NCBI RefSeq assembly: GCF_002216775.1
Contig: NZ_CP022315.1
Coordinates: 1 to 64,000 of the forward strand
Direction: 5' to 3'
Source: Virgibacillus phasianinus
GTDB taxonomy: Bacteria > Bacillota > Bacilli > Bacillales > Amphibacillaceae
DNA: 64,000 nt
Position numbers and translations under genes: made by a program
In this document: positions 18,283 through 26,550 of the stretch, piece by piece
Layout of the letters: every line of letters begins with the position of its first letter
Position numbering within the stretch: position 1 is the first letter of the stretch
The notes under the pieces: generated by a model
The model's input: only the letters and a program-made list of their open reading frames with translations
Database searches by the model: none
Told to the model about the DNA's origin: nothing

Positions 18283-18322
18283 AAAAGCACTGAAATCCAC
18301 TAAACTGGACTTCAATGCTTTT
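18283..18322 (-). terminator. Terminator of the class I aldolase gene
   Basis: AAAAGCAYTGAAGTCCA and TGGATTTCAGTGCTTTT form a long stem with few mismatches. On the minus strand it ends in a T run. It lies about 40 bp beyond the stop at 18366. Confidence 0.7.
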
Positions 18323-18365
18323 AAAGGTTGATTCTTATTAAATTCCTCAGAAAGGTTGTTTCAAA

Positions 18366-19256
18366 CTACTTTTTATTAACAGAAGCATCGTAAATTGTAT
18401 CTACAGCATTTTTCAACGCCGCGTCAAACTCTTCCGCAGACTGATCAGCATATAAGTCAGCAGCAAGTGCACGGGAGAAGCTTGCAATGAGACCATCATT
18501 TTCTTTCAACTTTTCATTTGCTTCGTCACGGGAATAACCGCCGGAAAGAGCGACAACACGGACAACGCGTGGATGGTCAATCAATTCTTTATACATATTA
18601 GCTTTTGTCGGGATAGAAAGCTTCAGCATCACATTTTCATCTTCAGCTAATTTATCCAGATTTTTAGCGATTTCATCACGCAAGATTTCTTCGGATTTTT
18701 CCTTATTCTCACTGTGAATATTTACTTCTGGTTCGATAATAGGAACTAGACCAGCAGCGATAATGCGTTTACCAACTTCAAATTGCTGTTCCACTACGGC
18801 TTTAATGCCACTTTCGCTTGGCTCATGGATGACGGAACGCATTTTTGTACCGAAGATTTTCCGTTCATTGGCGCGACTAAGGGTCTCGTCCAAATCATGA
18901 ATTGGTTTCATAAGCTGAACGCCATTTTCTTGATCAGCTAGTCCTTTATCCACTTTTAGGAAAGGTACGATGCCATTATCAGCAAGGTAATCTGCTGTAT
19001 ATTTGCCATCAATTTCGCGATCCATTGTTTGTTCGAATAGGATAACGCCTAGGATTTGATCGGCATTAAACGCAGGTGACTTGATGATTCTAGTGCGCAT
19101 TTGATGCACCTGATCAAACATTTCCTCTTCATTGGAATAAGCACTTTCCGGCACTCCATACTCTGCCAATGCTTTTGGCGTGCTGCCGCCACTTTGATCG
19201 AGTGCAGCGATAAATCCTTTTCCGTTCTTAATTTTGTCGAATTGACTGTTGTTCAT
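18366..19256 (-). CDS. fda: Class I fructose-bisphosphate aldolase
   Basis: A 296-residue enzyme cleaving fructose 1,6-bisphosphate to dihydroxyacetone phosphate and glyceraldehyde 3-phosphate via a Schiff base, in the cytoplasm. It starts with [18 protein letters not shown], the family hallmark, and carries [17 protein letters not shown] and PIIEPEVNI. Lys212 in VMLKLSIPT matches the remembered position of the Schiff-base lysine in the staphylococcal enzyme of equal length. It is a single gene with its own terminator; bacilli usually also carry a class II enzyme elsewhere. Confidence 0.93.
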   Translation of the reverse strand: MNNSQFDKIKNGKGFIAALDQSGGSTPKALAEYGVPESAYSNEEEMFDQVHQMRTRIIKSPAFNADQILGVILFEQTMDREIDGKYTADYLADNGIVPFLKVDKGLADQENGVQLMKPIHDLDETLSRANERKIFGTKMRSVIHEPSESGIKAVVEQQFEVGKRIIAAGLVPIIEPEVNIHSENKEKSEEILRDEIAKNLDKLAEDENVMLKLSIPTKANMYKELIDHPRVVRVVALSGGYSRDEANEKLKENDGLIASFSRALAADLYADQSAEEFDAALKNAVDTIYDASVNKK

Positions 19257-19386
19257 GATATCTACTCCTTTTATTTCTAGTACTAAAATATTCCTTTATC
19301 TACTTTCCCTTACCCATGATAACATTTTTTCTGCATGGATGAGTAGCACTACTTTTTGGAAACTTCTTTTCAATGAAAAAAACTAG

Positions 19387-19770
19387 TTATTCACCCTTCT
19401 CCATAACTGCAAAATAGTTTTGCTCGCTATCGGCAAAATTAAATACCCTGCCAGATGGCATGTTTACAATTTCTCCGACTGTGATGTCTTTACCGGATAG
19501 GTCGTTATGCAGCTTATCAAGGTTTTCTGAGAAAAACATGAGCGAAGGCGTGCCGAGATTTAATTCAGGCTGCATCCTGGCAATTAATTCTTTATTATGA
19601 AGTACAATCGATGTTTCAGATTCCGCTGTTGGCGCAATTTCAATCCATCTCATTCCATTGCCATCACCTTCATCAGAAACCACCTGAAACCCCACCTTTT
19701 CCGTCCAGAATTCCACCGCTTTATCCTGGTCGTTCACATACACCATGATTTGCCCAACTTTATTAATCAA
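19387..19770 (-). CDS. VOC family (glyoxalase-like) protein
   Basis: A 127-residue single-module vicinal oxygen chelate protein. It shows two beta-alpha-beta-beta-beta halves: VGQIMVYVNDQDKAVEFWTE with RWIEIAPTAESETSIVLHNK, then SLMFFSENLDKLHNDL with GRVFNFADSEQNYFAVME. It probably dimerises and may act in resistance or small-molecule detoxification, but no specific substrate can be named. A REP-like palindrome lies upstream at 19838. Confidence 0.8.
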   Translation of the reverse strand: MINKVGQIMVYVNDQDKAVEFWTEKVGFQVVSDEGDGNGMRWIEIAPTAESETSIVLHNKELIARMQPELNLGTPSLMFFSENLDKLHNDLSGKDITVGEIVNMPSGRVFNFADSEQNYFAVMEKGE

Positions 19771-19837
19771 TCTCCCTTCACTCCTCCGTTTTACTATTAT
19801 AGCTTCATAATAGCATTTTTTTTGATGAATATCATCT

Positions 19838-19864
19838 GGGACGTGGGGACAGGTCCCTTGTCCC
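19838..19864. repeat. GGGAC-type REP palindrome (R1)
   Basis: GGGACGTGGGGACAGGTCCC followed by TTGTCCC; the GGGACAGG/CCTTGTCCC halves pair. It is one of at least ten copies in the window. Confidence 0.65.
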
Positions 19865-20018
19865 GTTTACGCTGAACCGCGGCTATGCGTGCCTACTCCT
19901 AGCATTGACTTTTATAAATTGACCAAATGGTTTAAATTTTTTGTCAGAAAATGTATAATGAACATTTAAATATTTTGAAAAGAAAGTATTTAAAGCAATC
20001 AGATTGGAGGTTCTAAAT

Positions 20019-21401
20019 TTGAGTATTGAGTCAGATTTATCTTTATTGTGGTATGTAGTAGCATACGGGATTCTGATGGTTATTCTAGGAATCTATTACT
20101 CGAAGAAGATTTCAAAAAGTGAAGACTATATTTTAGCAGGAAAAAGCCTGGGTACACTTGTGTTAACCGGCACACTTATTGCAACGTGGGTAGGTAGCGG
20201 AAGTGTAACAGGGGGACAAACCTCGATGGCATACAGTTTTGGATTGATTCCAGCTTTTCTTGTAACCATTCCATCCATTGTTGGGATTGTTGTCCTATAT
20301 TTTATCGCCCCTAAAATTCGCAGCCTGGGGAAATATACTGTTTCTTCCATCTTGGAGGATAAATATGGATCAGGTGCCAGATTACTGGCCAGCATCATCA
20401 TTATTCTTGCTTATGTAGGGATCGTTTCCTACCAAATAAAAGGAGTAGGATATATTTTAAACGTTACGACAGGGATCTCCGTTCAATGGGGTACTATTAT
20501 TGGGGGAATTTTAATTATCTTTCTTGCGACTGCAGGAGGACTTAAGTCTGTTGCGCCGACAGATGCGATAAGTTCAGGGATTATGGTATTTGGACTCTTA
20601 CTTGCTTTGCCGTTCATGTTCGCCATTGCGGGAGGTTGGGATGAAATTACCGCAAATGTTCCAGCAAGCCATCTAACTGTTACCGGATCCCTTTCAACTA
20701 TTCAGCTGTTAGGATACTTGCTGCCGCCGCTCTTCTTATTATTAAGTGACCAGAATATGTACCAGCGATTAGCCGCTTCAAAGAAGGATAGCGCAACTAA
20801 AAAAGCAAATATCGGCTGGATTATTGGTCTTCTGATTATTTCACCTGTAATCGGGCTGATTGCTTTCGCAGCCAGTTCCATGTTTAAAGACATTGAACCC
20901 GGAATGGCGCTGATGGCCTCGACATTAGTGCTGCCAAATGTCATTGGCGGGCTTTTACTAGCTGCAGCAACTGCGTTTATTATTACAACTGGAAATTCTT
21001 TCTTATTATCTGGGGCTACCAATGTCACATACGATATAGTGCAAAAATATGTAATGAAAAAAGCAACCGACAAACAGTTATTGAACATGACAAAACTCTT
21101 TGTTGTACTGCTCGGAATTTTATCTTACGTTTTAATACGGTTTTTCCCAACAATCTTGGATGTCCAAATGTACGCCTATACCGTGTATGGCGCCGGACTC
21201 ACACCAGCCGTTCTGGGTGTATTGCTTTGGAAAAGAGTCAATAAAGCCGGGGGCATATCCTCCATGATTGCCGGTGTAGCAACAACATTATTGTGGGAAA
21301 TAGTTCTGAACAAGCCCTTCGAAATAAACAGTTCAGTTATCGCTGTTCCGGTGGCCATTTTGGTTCTCGTTTTCGTTACGCTTGCGACTTCAAAAAAATA
21401 A
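20019..21401 (+). CDS. Sodium:solute symporter (SSS family)
   Basis: A 460-residue carrier with about 13 membrane spans. The N-terminal region YAYGILMVILGIYYSKK-like span, then SKSEDYILAGKSLGTLVLTG and WVGSGSVTGGQTSMAYSFGL are characteristic of SSS members, which couple uptake of sugars, amino acids, organic acids or nucleosides to Na+. TTG at 20019 is preferred because GGAGG at 20007 lies seven bases upstream; the earlier in-frame TTG at 20004 overlaps it. The convergent neighbour at 21454 is a peptidase-like hydrolase; a linked function is possible but unproven. Confidence 0.88.
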   Translation: MSIESDLSLLWYVVAYGILMVILGIYYSKKISKSEDYILAGKSLGTLVLTGTLIATWVGSGSVTGGQTSMAYSFGLIPAFLVTIPSIVGIVVLYFIAPKIRSLGKYTVSSILEDKYGSGARLLASIIIILAYVGIVSYQIKGVGYILNVTTGISVQWGTIIGGILIIFLATAGGLKSVAPTDAISSGIMVFGLLLALPFMFAIAGGWDEITANVPASHLTVTGSLSTIQLLGYLLPPLFLLLSDQNMYQRLAASKKDSATKKANIGWIIGLLIISPVIGLIAFAASSMFKDIEPGMALMASTLVLPNVIGGLLLAAATAFIITTGNSFLLSGATNVTYDIVQKYVMKKATDKQLLNMTKLFVVLLGILSYVLIRFFPTILDVQMYAYTVYGAGLTPAVLGVLLWKRVNKAGGISSMIAGVATTLLWEIVLNKPFEINSSVIAVPVAILVLVFVTLATSKK

Positions 21402-21406
21402 CAAGC

Positions 21407-21446
21407 ATACTCCCCTCCTTTGTTACATGGGAGGGGATATTTTTAC
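21407..21446. terminator. Bidirectional terminator between symporter and M24 hydrolase genes
   Basis: TCCCCTCC and GGGAGGGGA form a GC-rich stem, flanked by A-rich sequence on the left and TATTTTTAC on the right. It sits between convergent genes. Confidence 0.75.
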
Positions 21447-21453
21447 ATGCTTT

Positions 21454-22596
21454 CTATATCGTTAGACGCTTTAAATCTCGAGGATATTCGGTTATCAATT
21501 CATAGCCGTCAGCGGTAATAATCACCGTGTCCGAGTGACGAAATCCGCCCACGCCCGGTATATAAATGCCTGGCTCGATACAGAATGCCATTCCTTCCTC
21601 TAACTCCAATGAATTATCAAAGCGGATATGCGGTTCTTCATGCGAAGATACACCTATGGCATGTCCCACTCGGTGTATGGCATATTCCTCAAGCCCTGCT
21701 TCCGTGATTACCTTTCTTGCAGCCAAATCAATTTCCTTCGCCTGTACACCTGGCTTAATCATCTTCAATGCGGCTTCCTGCGCCCTTACCATTACATGAA
21801 AAGCCTCTTTTTGTCTATCGCTTGCTTTTCCGACAACAAATGTACGCTCTAGCTCGGCGCGATATCCATTTAACCCGACCTGTCTGGTATGGATCGCCAC
21901 ATCACCTTCCTCTAGTTTTCGTGTATTGGAAAATACATGCGGCATGACGCTGCGCACTGGTCCAGAAGGTGTCATAACCGTCAAATCAAGTGATGCGTTC
22001 GGATATTCCCTGGCTGTTTCAGCAAACAGCTCCGCATTTCCCGCTGCATCAACTTCAAGCTCTGTTACCCCTTCGGCAGCTGTGCGAATGGATTTGTCCA
22101 CCGCCACTTCAACCAGCTTTCCCGCTTCTTTCATCGTTTCCATTTCCTGAGGATTTTTTCGGTAACGCAATGTTTGAATCCGTTTACTCGCATCTGCTAC
22201 ATTAAAACCTACTTCTTTTACATCCATAACTAATCTCGCCGATGCATAAGAAAGATCAAAAGCAATTGTTTCGCCAGGTCCGTGCTTCTGTTTTAGAACC
22301 TGCTGCAGCAGTTCAGTTGGATCATTTGATGCATTTCCACCAGCCATTTCGGGGGTCTCATAATAGGCATAAAGGTTATCAACCTCTGCCTCCGCTTCAG
22401 CATGCTTTTCCTCCAACGATGGCAGAATAAAAGCTGACGTTTCATGATCAATAATTAATAATATCGGTCTCGAATAAATCAATGCCTTAAAACCACTCAA
22501 ATAAAATTGGTTCGCAGGGTCCGTGATAACCAAAGACGCCACATTATTCTCATTCATCCATTCCCTAACTCTAGAAAACTGACTATTCATTACCAA
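21454..22596 (-). CDS. M24 family hydrolase with creatinase-like metal-site substitutions
   Basis: A 380-residue two-domain 'pita-bread' protein. The N-terminal creatinase domain spans about 1-145 and the catalytic domain about 150-375. HRVGHAIG (His309, His312) and FCIEPGIY (Glu341) are kept. Three of the five usual metal ligands are changed: His236 for the first Asp, Glu248 in YRAELERTF for the second Asp, and Ser355 in GFRHSDTV for the last Glu. His220 in VMPHVFSNTRK sits where creatinase has its catalytic His, as I recall. It could thus be creatinase- or ectoine-hydrolase-like rather than an Xaa-Pro peptidase. It starts at TTG 22596 (AAGGAG nine bases upstream) or ATG 22590. Confidence 0.85.
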   Translation of the reverse strand: MVMNSQFSRVREWMNENNVASLVITDPANQFYLSGFKALIYSRPILLIIDHETSAFILPSLEEKHAEAEAEVDNLYAYYETPEMAGGNASNDPTELLQQVLKQKHGPGETIAFDLSYASARLVMDVKEVGFNVADASKRIQTLRYRKNPQEMETMKEAGKLVEVAVDKSIRTAAEGVTELEVDAAGNAELFAETAREYPNASLDLTVMTPSGPVRSVMPHVFSNTRKLEEGDVAIHTRQVGLNGYRAELERTFVVGKASDRQKEAFHVMVRAQEAALKMIKPGVQAKEIDLAARKVITEAGLEEYAIHRVGHAIGVSSHEEPHIRFDNSLELEEGMAFCIEPGIYIPGVGGFRHSDTVIITADGYELITEYPRDLKRLTI

Positions 22597-22614
22597 GATT
22601 GCAAGCTCCTTTCA

Positions 22615-22775
22615 GGGACAAGGGGACAGGTCCCTTGTCCCGTTTGTACTTTTACTTTAATAGAATATAAGTCTTGTTCATGATCTAGGTTGTAAAGGAC
22701 CAACCTATGCAGTACTACATCGATTCCCCTTAATGAGTACAGTGTAACATGTAGAAAAGGAAGAGAGTTAGATTT
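22615..22775. repeat. GGGAC-type palindrome with extended repeat tail (R2)
   Basis: GGGACAAGGGGACAGGTCCC plus TTGTCCC at 22615-22641 is followed by a tail (ACTTTAAT, CTTGTTCATGATC, AAAGGACCAACC, CAGTACTACATCGATTCC). The tail aligns with the one at 23812-23960, so the repeat unit is longer than the palindrome. Confidence 0.6.
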
Positions 22776-22820
22776 CAATTTAGCACTTGGCGTTACCTTT
22801 CTATTTAAGGAAAGTCTACC

Positions 22821-23336
22821 TCACGTACGTTCCACAGACACCGTCGAACGCTTTCTAAACACAACTTTTTCCCAAACATTCCGAGCATATGGAACAAGCA
22901 CTCGATCCAGACCAATTTTGCTCGAGTTAAAGGCTGCCGCAAGAAGAATGAATTCCATCAGAATCATTTGTGGATTCGTACTTGTGGTCCCGGAAAACAT
23001 GTACGAGAAATTTAACAGCAATGCAACAAAGACTGAAAAGGTTGTGCAAACCCCCAGTATTAAACCGATCCCGACAAGGAATTCTCCCCATGGAACCAGG
23101 ACATTGAACCACTCAACATGTGGTAACGCAAGTTGTTCGAGGAATGTGCTCCACCATGGCTGAACCGCTGGGTGTTCCCCTGATGCCTTGGTTAACGCTC
23201 CTTTTAAGAAACCAGAAGCGTCAAATGATCCCGTGATTTTTTCCCATCCGGCAACTGCCCACTGCCAACCAAGATAAATCCGAATTATTGTTAATATGTA
23301 TGCGACCACAAGATTATTTTGTAAAAAACGAAGCAT
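22821..23336 (-). CDS. DoxX family membrane protein under probable Fur control
   Basis: A 171-residue protein with about four membrane spans. It begins with VAYILTIIRIYLGWQWAVAG followed by WEKITG, and includes FNVLVPWGEFLVGIGLILG and LEFILLAAAF, typical of the DoxX family (PF07681). Members take part in thiosulfate:quinone reduction or redox membrane complexes; this role is not known here. AAGGATGG lies before ATG 23336. A promoter and a consensus Fur box are directly upstream, so iron limitation probably induces it. Confidence 0.85.
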   Translation of the reverse strand: MLRFLQNNLVVAYILTIIRIYLGWQWAVAGWEKITGSFDASGFLKGALTKASGEHPAVQPWWSTFLEQLALPHVEWFNVLVPWGEFLVGIGLILGVCTTFSVFVALLLNFSYMFSGTTSTNPQMILMEFILLAAAFNSSKIGLDRVLVPYARNVWEKVVFRKRSTVSVERT

Positions 23337-23363
23337 TTAGCTATCCATCCTTCTTTTTTAATT

Positions 23364-23382
23364 GATAATGATTATCATTATC
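23364..23382 (-). promoter_or_regulatory. Fur box upstream of doxX
   Basis: GATAATGATTATCATTATC differs from the 19-bp consensus Fur box by at most one base. It lies 28 bp before the start codon and just downstream of the -10 element, where a bound repressor would block transcription. Confidence 0.85.
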
Positions 23383-23392
23383 ACAGTTTATG

Positions 23393-23421
23393 ATTATAAG
23401 GCAATAAAGGATAAAGGTCAA
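23393..23421 (-). promoter_or_regulatory. Sigma-A promoter of doxX
   Basis: On the minus strand TTGACC (23416-23421), a 17-bp spacer and TATAAT (23393-23398) form a near-perfect promoter. The Fur box begins ten bases after the -10 element. Confidence 0.75.
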
Positions 23422-23585
23422 CATGCTTTCTGTAGTGTTTTTGACCCACGTTTAAGTTGCAGCCATACAATTAATTAATAATGCGAGCCCTGGTTTGCAC
23501 TTAACTATACAACAAAAGCCTGAGTTGAAAATTCAATTTCAACCCAAGCTTTTGTGTATTTTTTACCGTTTAAGTTTTTATCAAT

Positions 23586-23783
23586 TCACTCTAACTTTTC
23601 AACTTCTTCCTTCTTAAGCCCTGTTATCTTTGATATAAAATCAATTGACGACCCCTCTTCCAACATCCGGTTGGCAATTTGCTTGATTCCTTTTTCAATC
23701 CCCTTTTTAATACCCCGCTCCTCCCACGAATTAGGCAAATTCAGAATCTCATCGGCATTTTCCAATTCACTGATTTCCTTCAT
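23586..23783 (-). pseudogene. C-terminal fragment of an Rpn/PD-(D/E)XK transposase-like nuclease
   Basis: A 65-residue open frame (KEISELENADEILNLPNSWE, then ERGIKKGIEKGIKQIANRML) duplicates the C-terminus of the larger broken copy at 24064. In Rpn family nucleases this segment is the tail after the catalytic domain; here the catalytic domain is missing. It starts without a ribosome binding site. A GGGAC palindrome begins 29 bp upstream of it. Confidence 0.65.
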
Positions 23784-23811
23784 TGCTTTTCCTTCTGCAT
23801 TTCAAAATAGT

Positions 23812-23960
23812 GTGGGACATAGGGATAGGTCCCTTGTCCCTTTTGTGCTGTACTTTAAGGGAAGTAAATCTTGTATACACGTAAAAGGACCACCCTTATG
23901 AAATACTACAACATCCGGGCCTATCGTTTTCCGCTAATAGGTACAGTCCAGTACGGAAAA
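23812..23960. repeat. GGGAC-type palindrome with extended repeat tail (R3)
   Basis: GTGGGACATAGGGATAGGTC plus CCTTGTCCC opens the unit. The tail (TACTTTAAGGG, AAGTAAATCTTG, AAAAGGACCACC, GAAATACTACAACATCC, AATAGGTACAGT) aligns in order with the one after 22615. It is located between two Rpn fragments. Confidence 0.55.
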
Positions 23961-24063
23961 CAGCTATTTTAGTCACCCAGTATGACAAAAGTTCGAGTTA
24001 AACTTCTGATTTCAACTCAAGCTTAATCGTTTTTCACCACAGAGTGACAAACTATATAAATAA

Positions 24064-24720
24064 CTATAATTTTTTTATCTCTTCTTCATCCATTCCTGTT
24101 ACCTTTGATATAAAATTAATTGGCGATCCCTCTTCCAACATCCGGCGGGCAATTTGCTTGATTCCTTTTTCAAACCCTCTTTCAATTCCTTTTTTAATAC
24201 CCCGCTCCTCCCACGAATTAGGCAAATTCAGAATCTCATCAGCATTTTCCAATTCACTGATTTCCTTCATAAGCTTTTCTTCCTCCTTTTCATCCAATTT
24301 TAGATAGCTTTCAAAAAAGTCATTTACAAACCTGGATTCTGCAGGGTTGACCTCCAGCCGCACAAGCATTTTCAAAATTCTTTCTTAACCTGTACCTTTT
24401 CAGTCTCCTTATATCCCATCTTGCTAAGCAATGCTGCAGCTACGGGATTATTTGACTCAATATAGTCCCGCCAGTTCTTTTTCCTTAATTCGAGCATCAA
24501 AAAGTTAAACGTCAGAACGTGGAAAAAAGGAAATGAAATCATATACTCTGTTTTTTCCGTTTTATTTTCATCGTAACTAAATACGACAATTGGCAAAATT
24601 GGTTTTCTATATTTATTATACAACAAACTAAAATAATGAAACATCCGTTCATTGAAATCGGGATCCGTGTAACTTTGGGGTTCGACATGGATGATAATAA
24701 ATGTATCTTTACCCTTCTAT
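24064..24720 (-). pseudogene. Rpn family recombination-promoting nuclease, truncated and frameshifted
   Basis: The recognisable sequence starts at KDTFIIIHVEPQSYTDPDFN (near 24712) and continues as ERMFHYFSLLYNKYRKPILP and IVVFSYDENKTEK to VQVKKEF, where TGA interrupts at 24372. A one-base deletion in a T run breaks the frame; it resumes as KMLVRLEVNPAESRFVND and ends KVTGMDEEEIKKL at 24064. IIHVEPQS is the PD-(D/E)XK core with the catalytic Glu and Gln. The N-terminal part (usually the DxxFK... region) is missing. Rpn proteins promote RecA-independent recombination. The gene is dead here. Confidence 0.75.
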
Positions 24721-24816
24721 GAACAAATTGCACCATTTCTGCAATAGACATTCATCAGGATTATACGTATGATAATTTTATACGATTAAGTTTATTCCTT
24801 TGGAAGGTGAAGTCAG

Positions 24817-25551
24817 ATGCGGATTGTCCCAGATAAACCTTTTTTATATAAAGGTGGAAAAAGAGGGGTTCTTTTATTACATGGTTTTACAGGAAATACA
24901 AAAGATGTGCGGGCCCTTGGCAACTATTTAAATAAACACGGCTATACCTGTTATGCGCCTCTATACGCTGGTCATGGAACATCGCCAGAAGAACTACTAA
25001 CTTCACGGTCAGCAGAATGGTGGCAGGACGTTGTGGATGGATACAACTATTTAAAAAAGCTTCAAATTGAGGAAATTGCGGTTGTCGGCCTCTCCCTAGG
25101 GGCTCTCTACGCATTAAAACTTGGCAGCATGCTGCCTGTCAATGGAATTGTATCAATGTGTGCACCGATAAAGAAAAAGAGCCTAGAAACGCTTAGCGAC
25201 CATATTACAAGGTACGCAGTAAATTACAAGAAGATGGAAAAGAAATCTGATCAGCAAATCCAGAACGAATTAACGTCTATACACAAGTCTTCCGATACTA
25301 TTTTACTAGATGTCCAGCATGTGATTGAAGATGTAAACAACAGGCTTCCTGCTATTGAGTGCCCTGCACTTATTATCCAGGCAAGACAAGACCATCGTGC
25401 AAATCTGGAAAGCCCAGACATCCTATATAACAAAATTTCATCTACCAAAAAATCTATAAAATGGTACGAACAATCCTCCCATATCATCACCCGAGGACCA
25501 GAGAAAAACCAATTACACACCGACATCCATGACTTTTTAGAAGGGACGTAG
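24817..25551 (+). CDS. Alpha/beta hydrolase, carboxylesterase (Est30/YvaK type)
   Basis: A 244-residue cytoplasmic esterase. LLLHGFTGNTKDVRALGNYL gives the oxyanion HGFTG motif and VVGLSLGALYAL the nucleophile GLSLG (Ser at about residue 94). Asp in IQARQDHRANLES and His in EQSSHIITRGPEK complete the triad expected for the Geobacillus Est30 / B. subtilis YvaK group, which hydrolyses short- to medium-chain esters. ATG 24817 follows TGGAAGGTGA. The last codons and the TAG lie inside a GGGAC palindrome that starts at 25542, so the native C-terminus may have been replaced. Confidence 0.88.
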   Translation: MRIVPDKPFLYKGGKRGVLLLHGFTGNTKDVRALGNYLNKHGYTCYAPLYAGHGTSPEELLTSRSAEWWQDVVDGYNYLKKLQIEEIAVVGLSLGALYALKLGSMLPVNGIVSMCAPIKKKSLETLSDHITRYAVNYKKMEKKSDQQIQNELTSIHKSSDTILLDVQHVIEDVNNRLPAIECPALIIQARQDHRANLESPDILYNKISSTKKSIKWYEQSSHIITRGPEKNQLHTDIHDFLEGT

Positions 25552-25578
25552 GGACAGGTCCCCTGTCCCTACGTCCCT
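25542..25578. repeat. GGGAC-type palindrome with 17-bp perfect arms (R4)
   Basis: AGGGACGTAGGGACAGG and its exact reverse complement are separated by three bases. It overlaps the last codons and the stop (TAG, 25549-25551) of the esterase gene. As RNA it would form a very strong hairpin, so it may also terminate transcription. Confidence 0.8.
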
Positions 25579-25755
25579 ATTGCTGCACTTTAAACAGGGA
25601 TAAGTCATTATCCAGTATAAAGTTTAATAAACCTAAAGATTACGCAATTAGCTCTTGGCGAAAAGCCGGAATTTGCAAATGTCCTTAAAATAACAGGGGT
25701 AGTTTCGCTTGCTTGATTCCGTACCCTATGACCCATAACACCATTCAGCTGATCT

Positions 25756-25785
25756 GTGGGACAAGGGACCTGTCCCTATGTCCCA
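25756..25785. repeat. GGGAC-type palindrome (R5)
   Basis: GTGGGACAAGGGACCTGTCC followed by CTATGTCCCAC, a near-perfect palindrome. It lies about 180 bp from R4 and 33 bp past the stop of the TRIC gene, in the gap between two convergent genes. Confidence 0.7.
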
Positions 25786-25817
25786 CCAAAAATTGAAGAA
25801 AAAAGTGTGGAATTTTA

Positions 25818-26420
25818 TCACGACACTGAATGCTGGGGTAACCTCCATTTAAAATGCACCGACAACATCCGCAATATAACAATCGCAACAAAAAGAGCAC
25901 CTGTAGACCAAGGCCCCTGAATAAAGCCAAGACCAATCATCAATCCGCCCAATGTCGCCCACAGAGCATAAATTTCTTCACGAAAAATCATTGGTTTCCT
26001 CCCTGCAAAAACATCCCGGATCATTCCCCCGCCAGAACCTGTCAGAGTTGCCGCAACGAGCACTGCACTTAACGGTGCACCAATTTGAACTGCGCTAAGA
26101 GCCCCTTGCATTGCAAATGAAGCTAACCCCATCGCATCAAACAGAAAGCCCCATTTATCCCAATATTGCAGCCACTGATTCGGCAGTATAAATATAACGA
26201 TGATTGTCAAGAAGACAACAATGAATAAATCACCCTGCTGCCAAATGTTTTCAATCGGTATACCAATTAACAAATTACGAATCGTACTGCCCCCAAATGC
26301 CGTCGTAAATCCTAACACTTGGACACCTAATATATCATAATCCTCTCTCATCGCAACAATGGCACCGCTGATTGCAAAGGCAATGGTGCCGATAATATTC
26401 AGAACATCCCATGTCACCAA
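25818..26420 (-). CDS. TRIC family cation channel / UPF0126 membrane protein
   Basis: A 200-residue membrane protein with seven predicted spans in two repeats. Each repeat has the TRIC signature: GTIAFAISGAIVAMREDYDI with GFTTAFGGSTIRNLLIG, and AMQGALSAVQIG with AATLTGSGGGMIRDVFAGR. The glycine-rich GGGxxRD segments form the pore in prokaryotic TRIC trimers, which conduct K+ or Na+. Length and motifs match the family well. The physiological role in bacilli is not settled. It is a single gene convergent to the esterase. Confidence 0.9.
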   Translation of the reverse strand: MVTWDVLNIIGTIAFAISGAIVAMREDYDILGVQVLGFTTAFGGSTIRNLLIGIPIENIWQQGDLFIVVFLTIIVIFILPNQWLQYWDKWGFLFDAMGLASFAMQGALSAVQIGAPLSAVLVAATLTGSGGGMIRDVFAGRKPMIFREEIYALWATLGGLMIGLGFIQGPWSTGALFVAIVILRMLSVHFKWRLPQHSVS

Positions 26421-26550
26421 CGCTTCTCTTCCTTTCTATTTTAGTATAATTCCGCACCATTCATTTATCCAAACGTTGCCGGCTGCATGGATTAATTTTC
26501 CGATTAACCTGAAAATAAGAGGGGTAGACTAAAACAACAGAGGTGATAAT

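Noticed and set aside
23586-24720. Active toxin-antitoxin or defence gene
   Set aside because: The frames belong to a truncated, frameshifted Rpn-type nuclease and no partner gene is present.
24539-24751. Separate small gene starting MSIAEMVQFVHRR
   Set aside because: Its second half is an out-of-frame reading of the Rpn nuclease remnant, and its start has no ribosome binding site.
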